A stretch of 64,000 bases of DNA from Mansonella perstans. Taxonomy: Eukaryota; Nematoda; Chromadorea; Rhabditida; Onchocercidae. The translations under genes were made by a program, and so were the position numbers. The stretch lies in the NCBI GenBank assembly GCA_037074765.1, contig JBAMDO010000048.1, forward strand, positions 62,001 through 126,000, written 5' to 3'. This document shows positions 50,101 through 62,400 of the stretch, piece by piece. The notes below the pieces were generated by a model that had not been told where the DNA came from, made no database searches, and worked only from the letters and a program-made list of their open reading frames with translations. How positions within the stretch are numbered: the stretch's first letter is position 1; every line of letters begins with the position of its first letter.

Positions 50101-52221
50101 TAATAAGAAAAAAAAAATGAATAAATAAGAAATGAATAAGCATTAATCCAAGGATTTTTGCGCGAAAATATGGAACATTTCATTTGTCTCTTTACCAATA
50201 AAATTTCTTGTTTTTATTGGCAATACAAGCAAGAAAAAAAACCGCAATGCAGTTAGTTCTTCTATATCCGATATTTTCATCTTCCACACATCAACACTAT
50301 TTCGATTATTCCTTCTTTCATTTAACGGCCAATTCAAAAACTGAACATTTCGATGGAATAAAAGACCTTACAAATTCCTCAATTACAAAAAAAAAAAAAA
50401 AAAAGAAAAACTAATCTAAATGCCCTTCTTAAATTTCAATTTTCTCGAGCACTTGTTTTAATGAAATTCTAATTATTCGCATGAATTTATGTTTGCATTA
50501 TAATTGTTTGTTCTCTTCACATGATAACATACATATATATGGAATATGAAAATACTGTATTAAGTATTAAAGGTAAGAAAAGTTGCCTTAAGGAATGATA
50601 ACAAACGGAAAACAAACATCAAAAAAAAAAAAAGATGATACTTTTGAGCTGAAGAACAAAGGAATGCGGTTAGCATGCTAAAAGGTGACCGATGCGCCGC
50701 TATAAATAAATAATACCCAAGTCGCCGCCATAGACATATGATTATAAAGCTGGATAAAATTAAGTAAATAAGCAACATAGTAACGGACGCCAGCATCTCA
50801 GCATACGAATACTATTAAAGCTGTTACTTGTCCTTTGACCCTATCATTATTAAAACTTGGTATCTGAAGAAAAGTAACATGTCATGTTATCAATGAACTG
50901 AAAATCAAGGAACTTCACTGTTTTCAATTCCTTGTAATAAATAAGTGCAACAGCATTAGACAGGAAAGCTTTTCCTCAATTTGTATTTTTAACCAGCAAG
51001 ACAAAAAAGCGAAGTAACACATCGATAGATGACATTTCTGTAATTCGATATGACTGAACAATAAAAATAATACTGCCTGCACTGAGATTTGACTTTATAG
51101 AATAAAAGTGATGAAAATCGAAATTTTAAAATTTTGTATGCTTTCTTTATCTTTCAAACTTTTCTGCGGAATACAATACTGATTGTTTATTTCACTCGCT
51201 AAAATTCGATAGACCCAAACAAAGGAGTAAAATTATCTTCATGCCACCTTTAATAACAGATGAATGCCTACTGCAAATACTTTTTTTAGAAGATAGTAAA
51301 GGCAAAAGGAGCGAACGAAAACTCCGCTAAACAGATCGGTACAAGGAATTTGAACGCATAAATTAGACGTTATCATTTTGTATCAAACGAAGCCGATCTC
51401 AACCTTGGCACAAATATCTGCTTGAGGTCAAAGAGTAAGCTTCTGTCTTTGTCACAATAGTCGGGATATGATTTATATCTAACCTAATAATTTGACTGCT
51501 TAATTCACCTCGACCTTGTCAGTTTCATTTACACCGCACATAAGAGTATTATGTATTCGCTTTGAGATTTAGATTTAATTCATCATAAGCCAACATTTAA
51601 CCAGAACCAAAAAGTGCGGAATCATTTTGAATAATATTACTATGAATATATTAAGACTGCTCTCAAAGTCTTTCTACTTTAAAAAGGATTTCAGGGCAAA
51701 TTAAAAAATGAAAAAAAAAAATTATTAGTTTTCATTGGAAAGTTAAGAAATAACGTACATTATTCACAATCTAAATTTTGTTTCTATATTTTAAACGGAT
51801 TTGTGCAGCGAAAAATTATTTATAACCGATAAGCACTTGCAACACCTCGCTCATTGTTTGCTCTTTAATTTACGACCATACTTGTATATCTCCTTCTAAG
51901 ACTAGTCATAAAAACACTGTAGATAATAATATATCAACTTGTTCCGTATATGGTTAATGCAAATAATTAAATTTGCATTTCGCTGAGAAATATTTCAATG
52001 GAAATGGAAAATTCAGCGCTCATTCCACTAAAACTGTAACTTTTTTTTTTTACATTTATCAAAGAAAAACTAATTGAATTGAGGGAATGAAATGACTTAT
52101 TTGTTTCAAAATGATTGAACAATGCCTTTCGGTCTTTTCATTTTCATCCAAAATGCAAATACTAACGAGCTTTTCAGCACGACAAAGCTGTATCATCTGC
52201 AATAGGTGCGATAAGAACGAT

Positions 52222-52239
52222 GTACACACATACACACAC

Positions 52240-52274
<35 letters not shown>

Positions 52275-52276
52275 AC
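52222..52276. repeat. Compound (CA)n(TA)n(CA)n microsatellite
   Basis: A run of ACACA units, then about nine TA dinucleotides, then about nine CA dinucleotides. It lies in the gene-poor region. Confidence 0.85.
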
Positions 52277-53398
52277 GCTTACCACTCCACTTTACCATAA
52301 TTTAATTCAAATGAAACCCTTTCATGCCGCATTGCAAACTACCAATCACTGCCTAGTTTTAATTACACATATACTTGAAAGTGTTTATAACTTTAAACAA
52401 TTCATTTTTAATAAAACTAAGAGGATGTGTGCATAGTTAAAATATGTTGTTTAGATAGAATGATTCTTAAACTAACTGAAAATTGTTTTTAAAAAATAAT
52501 TAAAAGTAGTCAGATGGAAGAAAGCACTTCACAAAATGCGTGTAGCATCAATAAGACTGCAAATTATTGTATCCAATATTAAAAAGAGTTTCTTTACATT
52601 TCGCAAGGTGCATTTACAATTGTCAATTTCTGAAGAAAATTTATAACACTGTGTAAGAGCCTTTAAAATATAATTTTTTTTTAGAAAAGACCATTAGAGA
52701 AATTCCTTATGATTGAGTTTTTTCTTAAATGAATTTTCATGTGAAGTTGGCATTCTCTGCCCTTAATTATCCAGTATTAGTTTGTGAGCCGTGGGAAATT
52801 ATCGATCTTCAGAATGCTCACAGTCTCTGGCCTTCTTGCACTAAATCGATATGGCAAATAATTTGAAATTTTAAAGAAATGTCAGAAACCCATTGATTGA
52901 ACTGATCAGAGATATTTAAATAGCATAGAATTGAATAGCAACTCAAACATGAAATTAAAATAGAAGTGATGATTCATCATCATCACATCAAATATTCGTC
53001 TTCTTTCCTAAAATTATAGTTCGAATATGAATGATACTGGAAAATTGAAAGTAATATTAGATAAATTTGCGATAAAAAAAATGCAGCTTATTTCAAAGAT
53101 CAGTGAAAAAAAAAAAAAAAAAAAAACGAATGCGCAAGTAGGAAAAAAATCAGTTAAGCTCAAAGATTTCATTTTTTTTTTCTGGCTTACATGAAAATTG
53201 AAATTTAAATTTCAAAAACAAAACAAAACAAAAAACTAACAATGGATTTGATGAATTCCAGTAAAGATTCGGCAAGCGGCGAGCAATTAAAAACTTCAAA
53301 TGACCGAAAATCATGAACAAATGAGTAATCGTAATGATAAGTGATGGTTCTGTCCACATCACATATATATACGACCGTACTATCGTATTTTCCTGGGT

Positions 53399-53421
53399 CA
53401 CTTCACTTCACTTCACTTCAC
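53399..53421. repeat. CACTT pentanucleotide repeat
   Basis: Between four and five head-to-tail copies of CACTT ending in CACC. Confidence 0.8.
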
Positions 53422-54079
53422 CTGATGATGTTCCTGGAGTAACTGTTCACGTGATAAAGGGATAGATCATTGTTTCCTAAATTTACTAAACGAGAAAAAT
53501 TTGACATTAAATTTGTTAATAACCAATGAGACCATTGACTGAACACTAAGCAGAAAACGATACTTTCACACTTAAATGCTTATCTAATCAAGAAATTATT
53601 TCTACTATATATAGTTAGAAGAAATTTGCTGCAATAAACTTGAGAAAGAAATTTTAACATATAACTTCAATCATGATTTATCATGATTTATTTTTAGTAT
53701 GGAAAAAAAAAAATTACCATTAGACAAGCAACAAACATCAAACAACATCATAGAGATTACAGTACTTCTTTGGAAGAACAAAACTCTGTAGATCTTATAA
53801 TTCGAAACAAATATCCTATATATTCCGCAATACCGTATGTTATGGGTATATAGAAGGAAATGAAATAAGTTGATAAAGGCGATAGATGTAGGAAGTTTAC
53901 GACCTAAGGTAATGAATGTTAAGTGTACTAGATTCAAATTGATGATCAAATGAATGAAAGTCAATTCTACATACTGCTTATTGAATTTAATTTGATGAGG
54001 AATGTTCATGAACAGACATATGGTTAGTTCATTCTACAACTAGTTAGCACAAAATTAGGATTGTGCAAGCAATAGATAG

Positions 54080-54452
54080 TCTTATCTTAGTCTAAAATAT
54101 ATAACAAACAATAAGTGATAGCTTTATCTTAGTCTAAAATATATAACAAACAATAAGTGATAGCTTTATCTTAGTCTAAAATATATAACAAACAATAAGT
54201 GATAGCTTTATCTTAGTCTAAAATATATAACAAACAATAAGTGATAGCTTTATCTTAGTCTAAAATATATAACAAACAATAAGTGATAGCTTTATCTTAG
54301 TCTAAAATATATAACAAACAATAAGTGATAGCTTTATCTTAGTCTAAAATATATAACAAACAATAAGTGATAGCTTTATCTTAGTCTGAAATATATAACA
54401 AACAATAAGTGATAGCTTTATCTTAGTCTGAAATATATTACAAACAATAAGA
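54080..54452. repeat. 42-bp minisatellite, about nine copies
   Basis: The block TTAGTCT recurs exactly every 42 bases from 54087 to 54423. Each unit runs CTTATCTTAGTCTAAAATAT, then ATAACAAACAATAAGTGATA, then GC or G at the edge. The inner copies are virtually identical; the last two carry CTGAAA in place of CTAAAA, and the last has ATATTA for ATATAA. Each unit holds two sites matching the GATA-factor consensus WGATAR, one per strand (TGATAG, and TTATCT read as AGATAA). There are no distinct spacers, so it is not a CRISPR array. Confidence 0.95.
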
Positions 54453-57400
54453 GTTTATATAAGCTAAGCAATGAAAAAAAAAAAAAACCACTTTCTCATT
54501 TAGTGTAAAAATATTGCAATTTATGCTAGAAAATAAAAATTGTTATATTCGAAATTGTTCAAGTACTTGTCACAAATAAATGGGAATTAGGAAGAAGCAT
54601 TGAAGATGACATATTGCGCAACTAATAAAAGAAAAGTAAAAGAGTGATGTTGTCAAGGAGTCAAATGATAAGCAGTAATGAATGAATGAATGAATGAATG
54701 AATGAATGCTTCACTCAATGGAAGGTAATCTGGACTTGCTAAGAAACGGAAACGTTTTTCTTTCATGAATAATTATCGTTGTATACTCATAGTAGACATG
54801 AAGAGCAAAAAGAATAGATTTAGACTATCAACCTGAGCCTAAAAGTATTAAAAATTTCCCACTTCATTTACACTTTTTCGCTCTTCTTCTTCCTCTTCTT
54901 CCTCCTTTAATAACACTTCCTGGATTTCTTAACTAATTTTACATTTATGCAAAAGGCTAGTGTACATAGATAATGCACAGGCTCCATAAATAATATGCAT
55001 AAAGCAGATTTTGGCATAAGGAGCGATAGTGGAAAATGATACTGCAGCAGTGACAGGAACAGAAATGGGGCGGTTCAATCCTTATTCTACAACGCCATCA
55101 TCTTCTTCACTTTCTCATTACAATTATACCAAGTGGGTGGTGCTGGTCATTTTACCTCCCTTTTTGTCAGTATACTCGCATTTCTTAATAAAGAAATATG
55201 GCATTTTCCGGATATGATAGAAGAAAGAGGAGGAAGAGAAGGAGGAGGATATTCGTCATTTCAGGTGTCAATCTTGAGCTCTTATTGGGATCTGTTTCTA
55301 AGGTTATTAATTAGTTGCCTATTAAAATTTGATTTTCAACAATTCCATAAGTTATCAATCATTTCATATTCTGATGTCGACACGTCTCTGCTAACAAAAA
55401 TAAATATAAATGAAGACAAGGTTACGTAGAAATGAATTACTTGCCGTGAACAAATTTAAAATTTGAAGTGAAATTGAGTACCATACGGTGTCTAACTAAG
55501 AAGTAATCTAGAAAAAACTATTTTTACCAGATTATTTTACATCCAGGAATTTTATCGTTATATTCGTAAGAATCACTTGAATTGCAATATCTTGTCTTTC
55601 CAATTTGTGCAGGGTTCAGGTGTCAAATGTAGTACTCATCGACGTATAGTGATGGATAAGATACAAGTGGTGTTGTTAGTATGTTTACACAACTAGAGTA
55701 AAATGTTGTATTGTGATTCAAGTGGTTTCTTTGTGGTCTACATTTGAAACAATGTTATCCGATGTCACCTTCAACCAAGAATTCAATTTCTGAAGTACTC
55801 CTCTGGTATCCTTTTCACTGTGTGAGAATAATGTACGAACAGGAAAATTTTTTTTGTACAAATATTTTAATTCTTTTTTCCATCTTTACGACAAATTCAG
55901 TTCTTTGTAGTGATATTGTTGACTTTGTCTGCTTTGGGATTTAACTTTTTATCAGCTCTCAAAAAATAAGAACTGTTATCAAGCCGACCAATGGAGACAG
56001 CATCTGGCAGTTTCGGCCATCTGCTACATTTCAACAAAACAGCATCAAAAATTTCCCCATAAGGGTAATTAAAAATTTATTTAATCAGATTTAGATAAAA
56101 AGACTGCATTTTCATATGCCTACAAAAATTTCACGAATGAAAATGGCTTCAGGAGAAGAAAATTAAACAAATCTTTAATTTCCCGAAAAAATTTCATGCT
56201 TTACAACGCAACATAACAAGGCTGTACTATTGTTAACCACATACCTCCGTTACCTGAAACCTCCCATTTTCTGTTGGTAATATCACGAATTTCAGAATAA
56301 TATTTTTATGGAAATTTCCAAAATCATGCAGAACAACATTTTTCAGTTTGATGATTGTAAATCTGTATAGAGAGTAGGTGAATTTGCATTCTTGATCAAG
56401 TTAAATGCAAGACGTTTCTTAACACCTAACAAACAAGTGACCGTACTTCTGATTTTGCGGATGATTTCACTTACTAATAAATTTTGTCATTTCAATGATT
56501 AAATCACAGAATTTAAAATTTTTTATAATTTATTCGTGGATAAAAACATGCTAATAAAATAATCGATGCACAACCTCTAAAATCCAAAACAACCGGCATG
56601 CCTATAAAGTCGGCTGTCGTATCAATAAAGCGTAAGTCGTTTTACAATAACAAAAATCTGATTAGAATCAGTATTTGCAGTAAAAATTGGAGAAATAATT
56701 GATTCTTGAAGAAACTATTCGAAATTTTGGATGAGAAGCACTTAGTGTTTTTGAAATTAAGCATAACATAAATCTGATTAGGACAATGCTGAAAGGTCAG
56801 ACGAAGTGAATATCTGGATTGAAGTTTCAAAAAAGTTAATAAACGAATGTTTCATTTCGTATTCCGGTTTGTTGTTCTAAAAAATTATTAGCAAGTGGTG
56901 AAGATTTTTCTGTACCTAGAAAAATTAAAAAATTTTGTATACATTTCATGTAATTGGTATAAACTTGCACCGGATGTACTCATCGAATATAAAATTATTT
57001 TTGTTAGGCAGTCCATATATTTCATAGCAATGTCGGATGGATCACAAAATATTGCAAAGCATTTATGGTAAGATACTGCATACAGTTTTGATTTATATAG
57101 CTATGGTCCATTGCGGTGAAACGATTGTAAATAACTTCAAAATTAGTTCGTAAACACAAGTGGTATATATTTAGGACAACTGATTCGTTTTTTCCAGAAA
57201 GATAACTTGAACACATATCATCCCCTGACAAACATCATATAATTCTTACAGTCTTAATCGGATATTACATACCTGCGCTTTTAGTTAATGGCTTTGAAAT
57301 CGGCGGTATCATAGGCAACAATTTTATTCCAAGTAAAGTTGATACGTAATATCCGAGTTGAAATGTAATATGTCCAATTTTCTTAGCAACATTCTTGTAA

Positions 57401-57860
57401 ACTAATTTGCAGTGATTCAGACTTTAATCCTCCCTCAATCCTTGAAATCAGTGGGGATTGGATGAAATTTTATGAAGACTGAAATCATTTCCATAAAATC
57501 ATCACATTTTCTACATCTGCATTATTCCAACGATCCACTTTCAAATTCAATAGTGCTAATCTCATGTGATGTATTGAGCGTAATTGGCCGATAATGAAAT
57601 ACAATTTCAGTGAAAAAATCATATAGCTACGATAACATTTCTGTTTCAATAACTTTATTGTCGAAATAGAAAATTTTCTTACCAATAATCGATTCGGAAG
57701 CCAGAGTTCAATTCAAGCTTGCTACGTCCTAAATTATCCAAAATTGAACCAAATGCTTCCAGATCATTGAGGCTGTTTATATCGCTTTCCTAAGCCTTTA
57801 ATGGAACACCAGATGGTTGAAACTGTCTCGCTTTCTCCTAATAAATCTTTGTAATAGTAC
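54453..57860. other. AT-rich stretch after the minisatellite
   Basis: Contains a tetranucleotide repeat (54677-54709). A plus-strand open frame at 55029-55217 starts with a Ser/Thr/Tyr-rich peptide (NPYSTTPSSSSLSHYNYTKW) in locally higher GC and could be a first exon, but no partner exon was found. From about 57200 leftwards on the minus strand several frames look protein-like but contain stops. Confidence 0.3.
54677..54709. repeat. AATG tetranucleotide microsatellite, about eight copies
   Basis: Uninterrupted head-to-tail AATG units, ending in AATGCT. Confidence 0.9.
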
Positions 57861-57874
57861 AAAGCCATAAGGTC

Positions 57875-59409
57875 TCATGATTTTCGCGAGATATCTGGAA
57901 GTAATTTGATCGCGAACATTCCTTTCAATTCATTAAACAAGGGATCTTTCTGTAGCACTGATAACATCGAGATGGCAATGCTATTGAAAAAAAATAAGTT
58001 TACCTGGAAGAAGCAAAGACCTTAAGAAACAAGTTCATTACTTTTCATTTTACAACAGTTCAAATCCAAATTTATAAAAAAAAAACTGCCGAGTTGAAAG
58101 TTTATACTTAAAGTTTTTTTTTCAGAAACTGTGATTGAATGAATACAGGATTTTTCTTCAATTCTCTTTTCTTCCTTCTCGAAGATGAATAGTTGAAATT
58201 CAGAGAGAATTTTGTGATTTTTTGACATAAAATGATTCTAATTTTTTATAGGCTCATCTCCACACCAACCTTTTTTTTGACGACGAAGCAAAATATTTCC
58301 AGTGCTTCGGAATGCACAAAACAACGTAATACAATATAAAACCAGCATTTCAAGCTGCATCATCATCCTACATGACCTCCAAACAAAAGTGAAAGTAGCC
58401 AAGAACTGTGTCACTGTGAAAGTCAAGAATAATGTTGACAAGAGTTATGAGAATTAATCTCTATTTTTAACATCTTTTTAGGTTCAGTGTGCTTCTGTAT
58501 CTGACGGTTTCTTATTATCATATCACCTCTTTCTTACTTAGAATAATGGAGCAAGTTAGATTCAGAAATTTTTAGAAACAACTCCTAAAAACCCAACCCA
58601 TTTTATAATTTTACGAATATGTGGAGATGCCTGGTCAAAAATCATTTTGCAAATGTCGCAGTTGTTTTGAGTCTTGGCATCGTCGAAATGGTACATTCTT
58701 CTAAGTCTTTTCACTTATGCTAAATGGAACGCTACTACTCAAAATGTTAATGAACGGTTTTCTCACGATTCCATCTTTATATGTATCTTTATTCAGAAAT
58801 GAAAAGATTCGTCCAGAGAAAAAACAGCAATAAAAGTTGCGGAAAACATATTTGATGACACATTCTTTTTGTGCGGAATTATTTGAATGATGATACCTGG
58901 CAGTGATATCTTCTTTTGTTTCGCTTCCAAGTCGGTACTCATTGGCCAAAATATGGCATATTGATTGCGAATAAATAAGGAAATTTGATTGAGACGTAAT
59001 ATGTATTAATAGAATAAACCTGAAACCACATCAATATATTGGCCAATGAATACATTTTTTTTTTTGGAAGTACTGAAGTGGTGCCACTTATTCAATGTTA
59101 GTTTAATAATAGATGCTTAAAATGATTTAATAAAGCAACTGCATCATTGATTTTAACACTTACGCCTTAAAACTTTCACCACTGCAACTCAGATTAATCC
59201 TTATCAGTGTTGTGAGGGTAAAGAAATCTGTATCCTCAACAAGTGATATGTACGTTAAAACGATTGTAGCGCGTAGAAGTCTGGAATCTGAAATATGAAT
59301 TTGAGTTTGACAAGCATCCATTGTATCAACAACTTTACATATCGTGGAGATGAAAAGATTCAATGGAAAATTGTTAGCAATGTTTGAAAAGACTTCATCA
59401 TTGATAACT
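57875..59409 (-). CDS. Candidate five-exon gene of unknown product (may be decayed)
   Basis: Segments in transcription order: about 59409-59164, 59019-58897, 58700-58598, 58460-58377 and 58003-57875,ending in TGA. All four junctions are GT-AG and phase-compatible, giving about 228 codons. Sample peptides: NFPLNLFISTICKVVDT, TIVLTYISLVEDTDFFTL, CHILANEYRLGSETKEDI, NCDICKMIFDQASPHIRK and LQKDPLFNELKGMFAIK. The 5' end is unclear: the first segment opens after a TAA with only a weak acceptor, and its first in-frame ATG is internal (before DACQTQ). Just downstream, protein-like frames continue but are broken by stops (for example SLNDLEAFGSILDNLGRSKL near 57.75 kb). No family was recognised. A real lineage-specific gene, a decayed gene or mobile element, or an old transfer from the Wolbachia endosymbiont are all possible. 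Confidence 0.25.
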
Positions 59410-62400
59410 TATTTACACACGTTTGTGCGGAAATAATGAAGTTTGCAAATCAATGCAGTGGAGTTTTAGAGGACGCAAACTCTTAATATGCATGTGACTA
59501 AGAGAACACATTTCGGTGTGGTTAGATAAATCACTATGTAATTTTATGATTAGATTCGAATTGGAAGAAGAAAAAATGACAATTGTGCGAAGCTAAATTA
59601 CGAAGTAATTTATTCAGTGTGTTAATTAGCCAACTGCAAAAAGTGTTCTCAAGTCATTTTTCACAACCCAGTGTACGATAAGACTGGAAGAAAGAAAAAT
59701 CATACGAAGCTACAAAAATTGCAGTCCCGTTGTTACCTAAGAAGTAAGCAGAATTTCAAAGAAAAGAAAATTAATTAGAAAAGACTGATTTACCATATTC
59801 CATCAGCTAATATCATCGAATCTACGAGGTCTTACTTTGAAGTTTTTTATTTGTTCAGAAATTTTTATTGCATTTAAGAAATCTTTCGGGATTAATAATA
59901 AACAATATCATCAGAGAGATTATGTTTGCTACTTCATGTAAATTTAAACCAGTACATTATGAATTTAAATTTAAATTAATAAAATATCAAGCTCTTTTCT
60001 CCTTTTCTTTCCTTTCTGTTCCCGTAAAATGAAGTTAATAATTACAATCGTTCAGGCTACTTTATTAGGACAGAAATGATGATCTAAATTTTAATTTCTT
60101 TTTTTTAAACTTTTTTTAGCTCCTCTTAGTTAATATTACATATTGTACATATTTGTACAAGCAGAAACCTTTTTTCATAAATCTTATGTTTCCTCTGTAA
60201 ATCTTTCGATACTTCTTCTGAACAGAAAATCTCACTTCGAGAATCGGACCTTTATTGTAATTAGTTTAAACCAATCTAATAAAGAAATAATATGACAATT
60301 AAGATCTTATCGATCAGCAGCAAAAATGAAGTATTAAGCAGCGAAGAAAATTCTAAACAAGATAAGATGAAAAATACTTGCGTGCTATGTTGAATAGTTC
60401 TTAATTCATTATAGATAAGCCAGTTACGATATTGCGGAAAATTTATAAAAAAGTAGTATTGTCGAAGTAGATTAGAGAACGAAATGGTTTCGTATTAATT
60501 TTTGTTATTTGAACTACGCCTTCAAATAAAGGATAATCAATTTAGAAAATTCGTATGAAAAATTAAAGCGAAATCGAATGTGAAATATCAATTAAAACCA
60601 TGCGCAAGCAAATAGCTTGGCAGACGAGTGAGTTCTTCACATATCACTTTAGTCGCACTAAACTTACTGTAAGTTGTTGTGGGTTATGATAAAATGAATG
60701 CGATTGGCTACCTCACTGGCTACACCAAAAATTTACATCGAATGAATTATTGAAAATTATTGAGCAGAAGATTGAAATAGAAATCTTTGCTGTCTTTGTA
60801 CAAACAAATGGTGCAAAAGTGATAAAGAGATGTGAATAAAGTAGCGATGGAACGGACTGATTCGACTGTCAAATAGCTAACTCTAGAGAACTCCTAACTA
60901 GAAAGAAGAGTCTGAAATATGGCGGAATTTTGGATTTCTTTTGAGAATCATTGTGAGGGAAAGAAAAAAATTTTTTTCATCGTCCTCTTGAAAACTTCCT
61001 CCCGTCCGCTTCTCTTTCATTTGCCTAAAAAACATCTTAGTCCTACATAAGGGCTTAAACATTGATTCTTCTAAACAAATGAGGAAAATGAGTATAATTT
61101 ACCTAGAATGTTGGTGTCGTAAGACCTTTGTTTTTTTGAGTGGTTTGATGGCTGAAGTTATTCACCTTAAAATTTCGAATTTCCGACTTTTTCGGATGAA
61201 TCCTCCTCTTTCTTTGGGAGTATTGTCGGTGAGTAAGTCGACGATGATTGGATCTTATGGCATCTTTGCATGAATTAGTTACGCATATAATTAATTAAAA
61301 AATCCGTTATATCACATGAAAACTCATTTAGAAAAAGTTGTCAAAAAATGTTTCATTCTGAAGTGCCACGTTCCGTATGTACCGTCAATTAAATCTTAGT
61401 GCTTTTGCTGCGAGTAAAAGAATTTTATCTGCCTGAGATTAAATAGCGGAAGAAAGAAAATGGACCTTCATTGGTTTTTTGATGCTTATTTTTCATCAAA
61501 ACTATTGATAGGATAAATACGGTTGCTAATAGTAGAATTACTTTTTTCAATAAGTATGTGGTCTTGCGAAGGATGCGACGAATTTTCTCTGCATTTAACA
61601 GAAAATACAGTGTTTTTCCACTTGCGTCGAATCTTCTCAGCTGTAACTAAGTATTTCAACTTTTCCAAATGTTCCTGGCGATGTTTTTTCTGACGCTTCG
61701 ATTAATTTAAGATCCAGCTTACTTAACAATGAAGGGAACTACCAAGTTCAACAACATAAGCCAACAATTGCCACTTTTCTCGCTTTTATGTTGGTCCATG
61801 GGTTTATTTATTTTTAATAAGTAAATCAAAAAGCCTGCTCTCATTATCGGTTCCACATATTGCTCAATTTTCTGGGGACGATAATATGCCGGTGCACTTA
61901 ATAACAAATATTTCCTAATATTTTAAACTATTCGAAATACTTTTGGAATTCTCTGGAGAGATTTCATTTATTGTTGTATATTATTTACGAACAGCTCTTT
62001 TGCACAAAATTTTGAAATAATCCTGTCCATAAAATGATATTGCTCAATAGTTGTATAGCTTTGCAACTTATGCTAATTACCAATTCACTTTATTGTTGTA
62101 TCAAAGTAAATGAGTGTAAATGCTGCATAATAAGTTAAAAATGAAGATAGTTCTCAGACAAAATTTTTAAAAATAAAGTTTAAGACTGTAAAATTTTGAA
62201 AGTTCCATTAAATATCAAGTAAAGTTAATTATTAATGGTTGTGTGATTTTGAAGCGATGTCCATTTCTAATAAGAGTCCTTCAATAAAATAAAATGAATT
62301 CTGGACTTTAGTTTTCGCGAAAAAGTTGATCTTAATCTGCATTCTAAAATTGGGGCGACAAAGCTATTACCATAGATTATGGTTCTGAAAACATAGATCA

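Larger units (their letters stand above)
41134..54079. other. Thirteen-kilobase AT-rich stretch without recognised genes
   Basis: I scanned both strands for family motifs and found none. Open frames here are at most 117 codons and carry AT-biased composition. It may contain the missing ephrin 5' exon(s) and therefore be partly intronic. Features seen are a compound TA/CA microsatellite at about 52222-52276, a CACTT repeat at about 53399-53421, and many A/T homopolymers (for example near 50389-50404 and 53107-53126). Confidence 0.4.

Noticed and set aside
53671..54009. Minus-strand open frame of 112 codons next to the minisatellite
   Set aside because: AT-driven composition rich in Ile, Asn, Phe and Leu with no recognisable motif.
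54080..54452. CRISPR array
   Set aside because: Repeat units abut directly with no unique spacers, and the sequence is eukaryotic.
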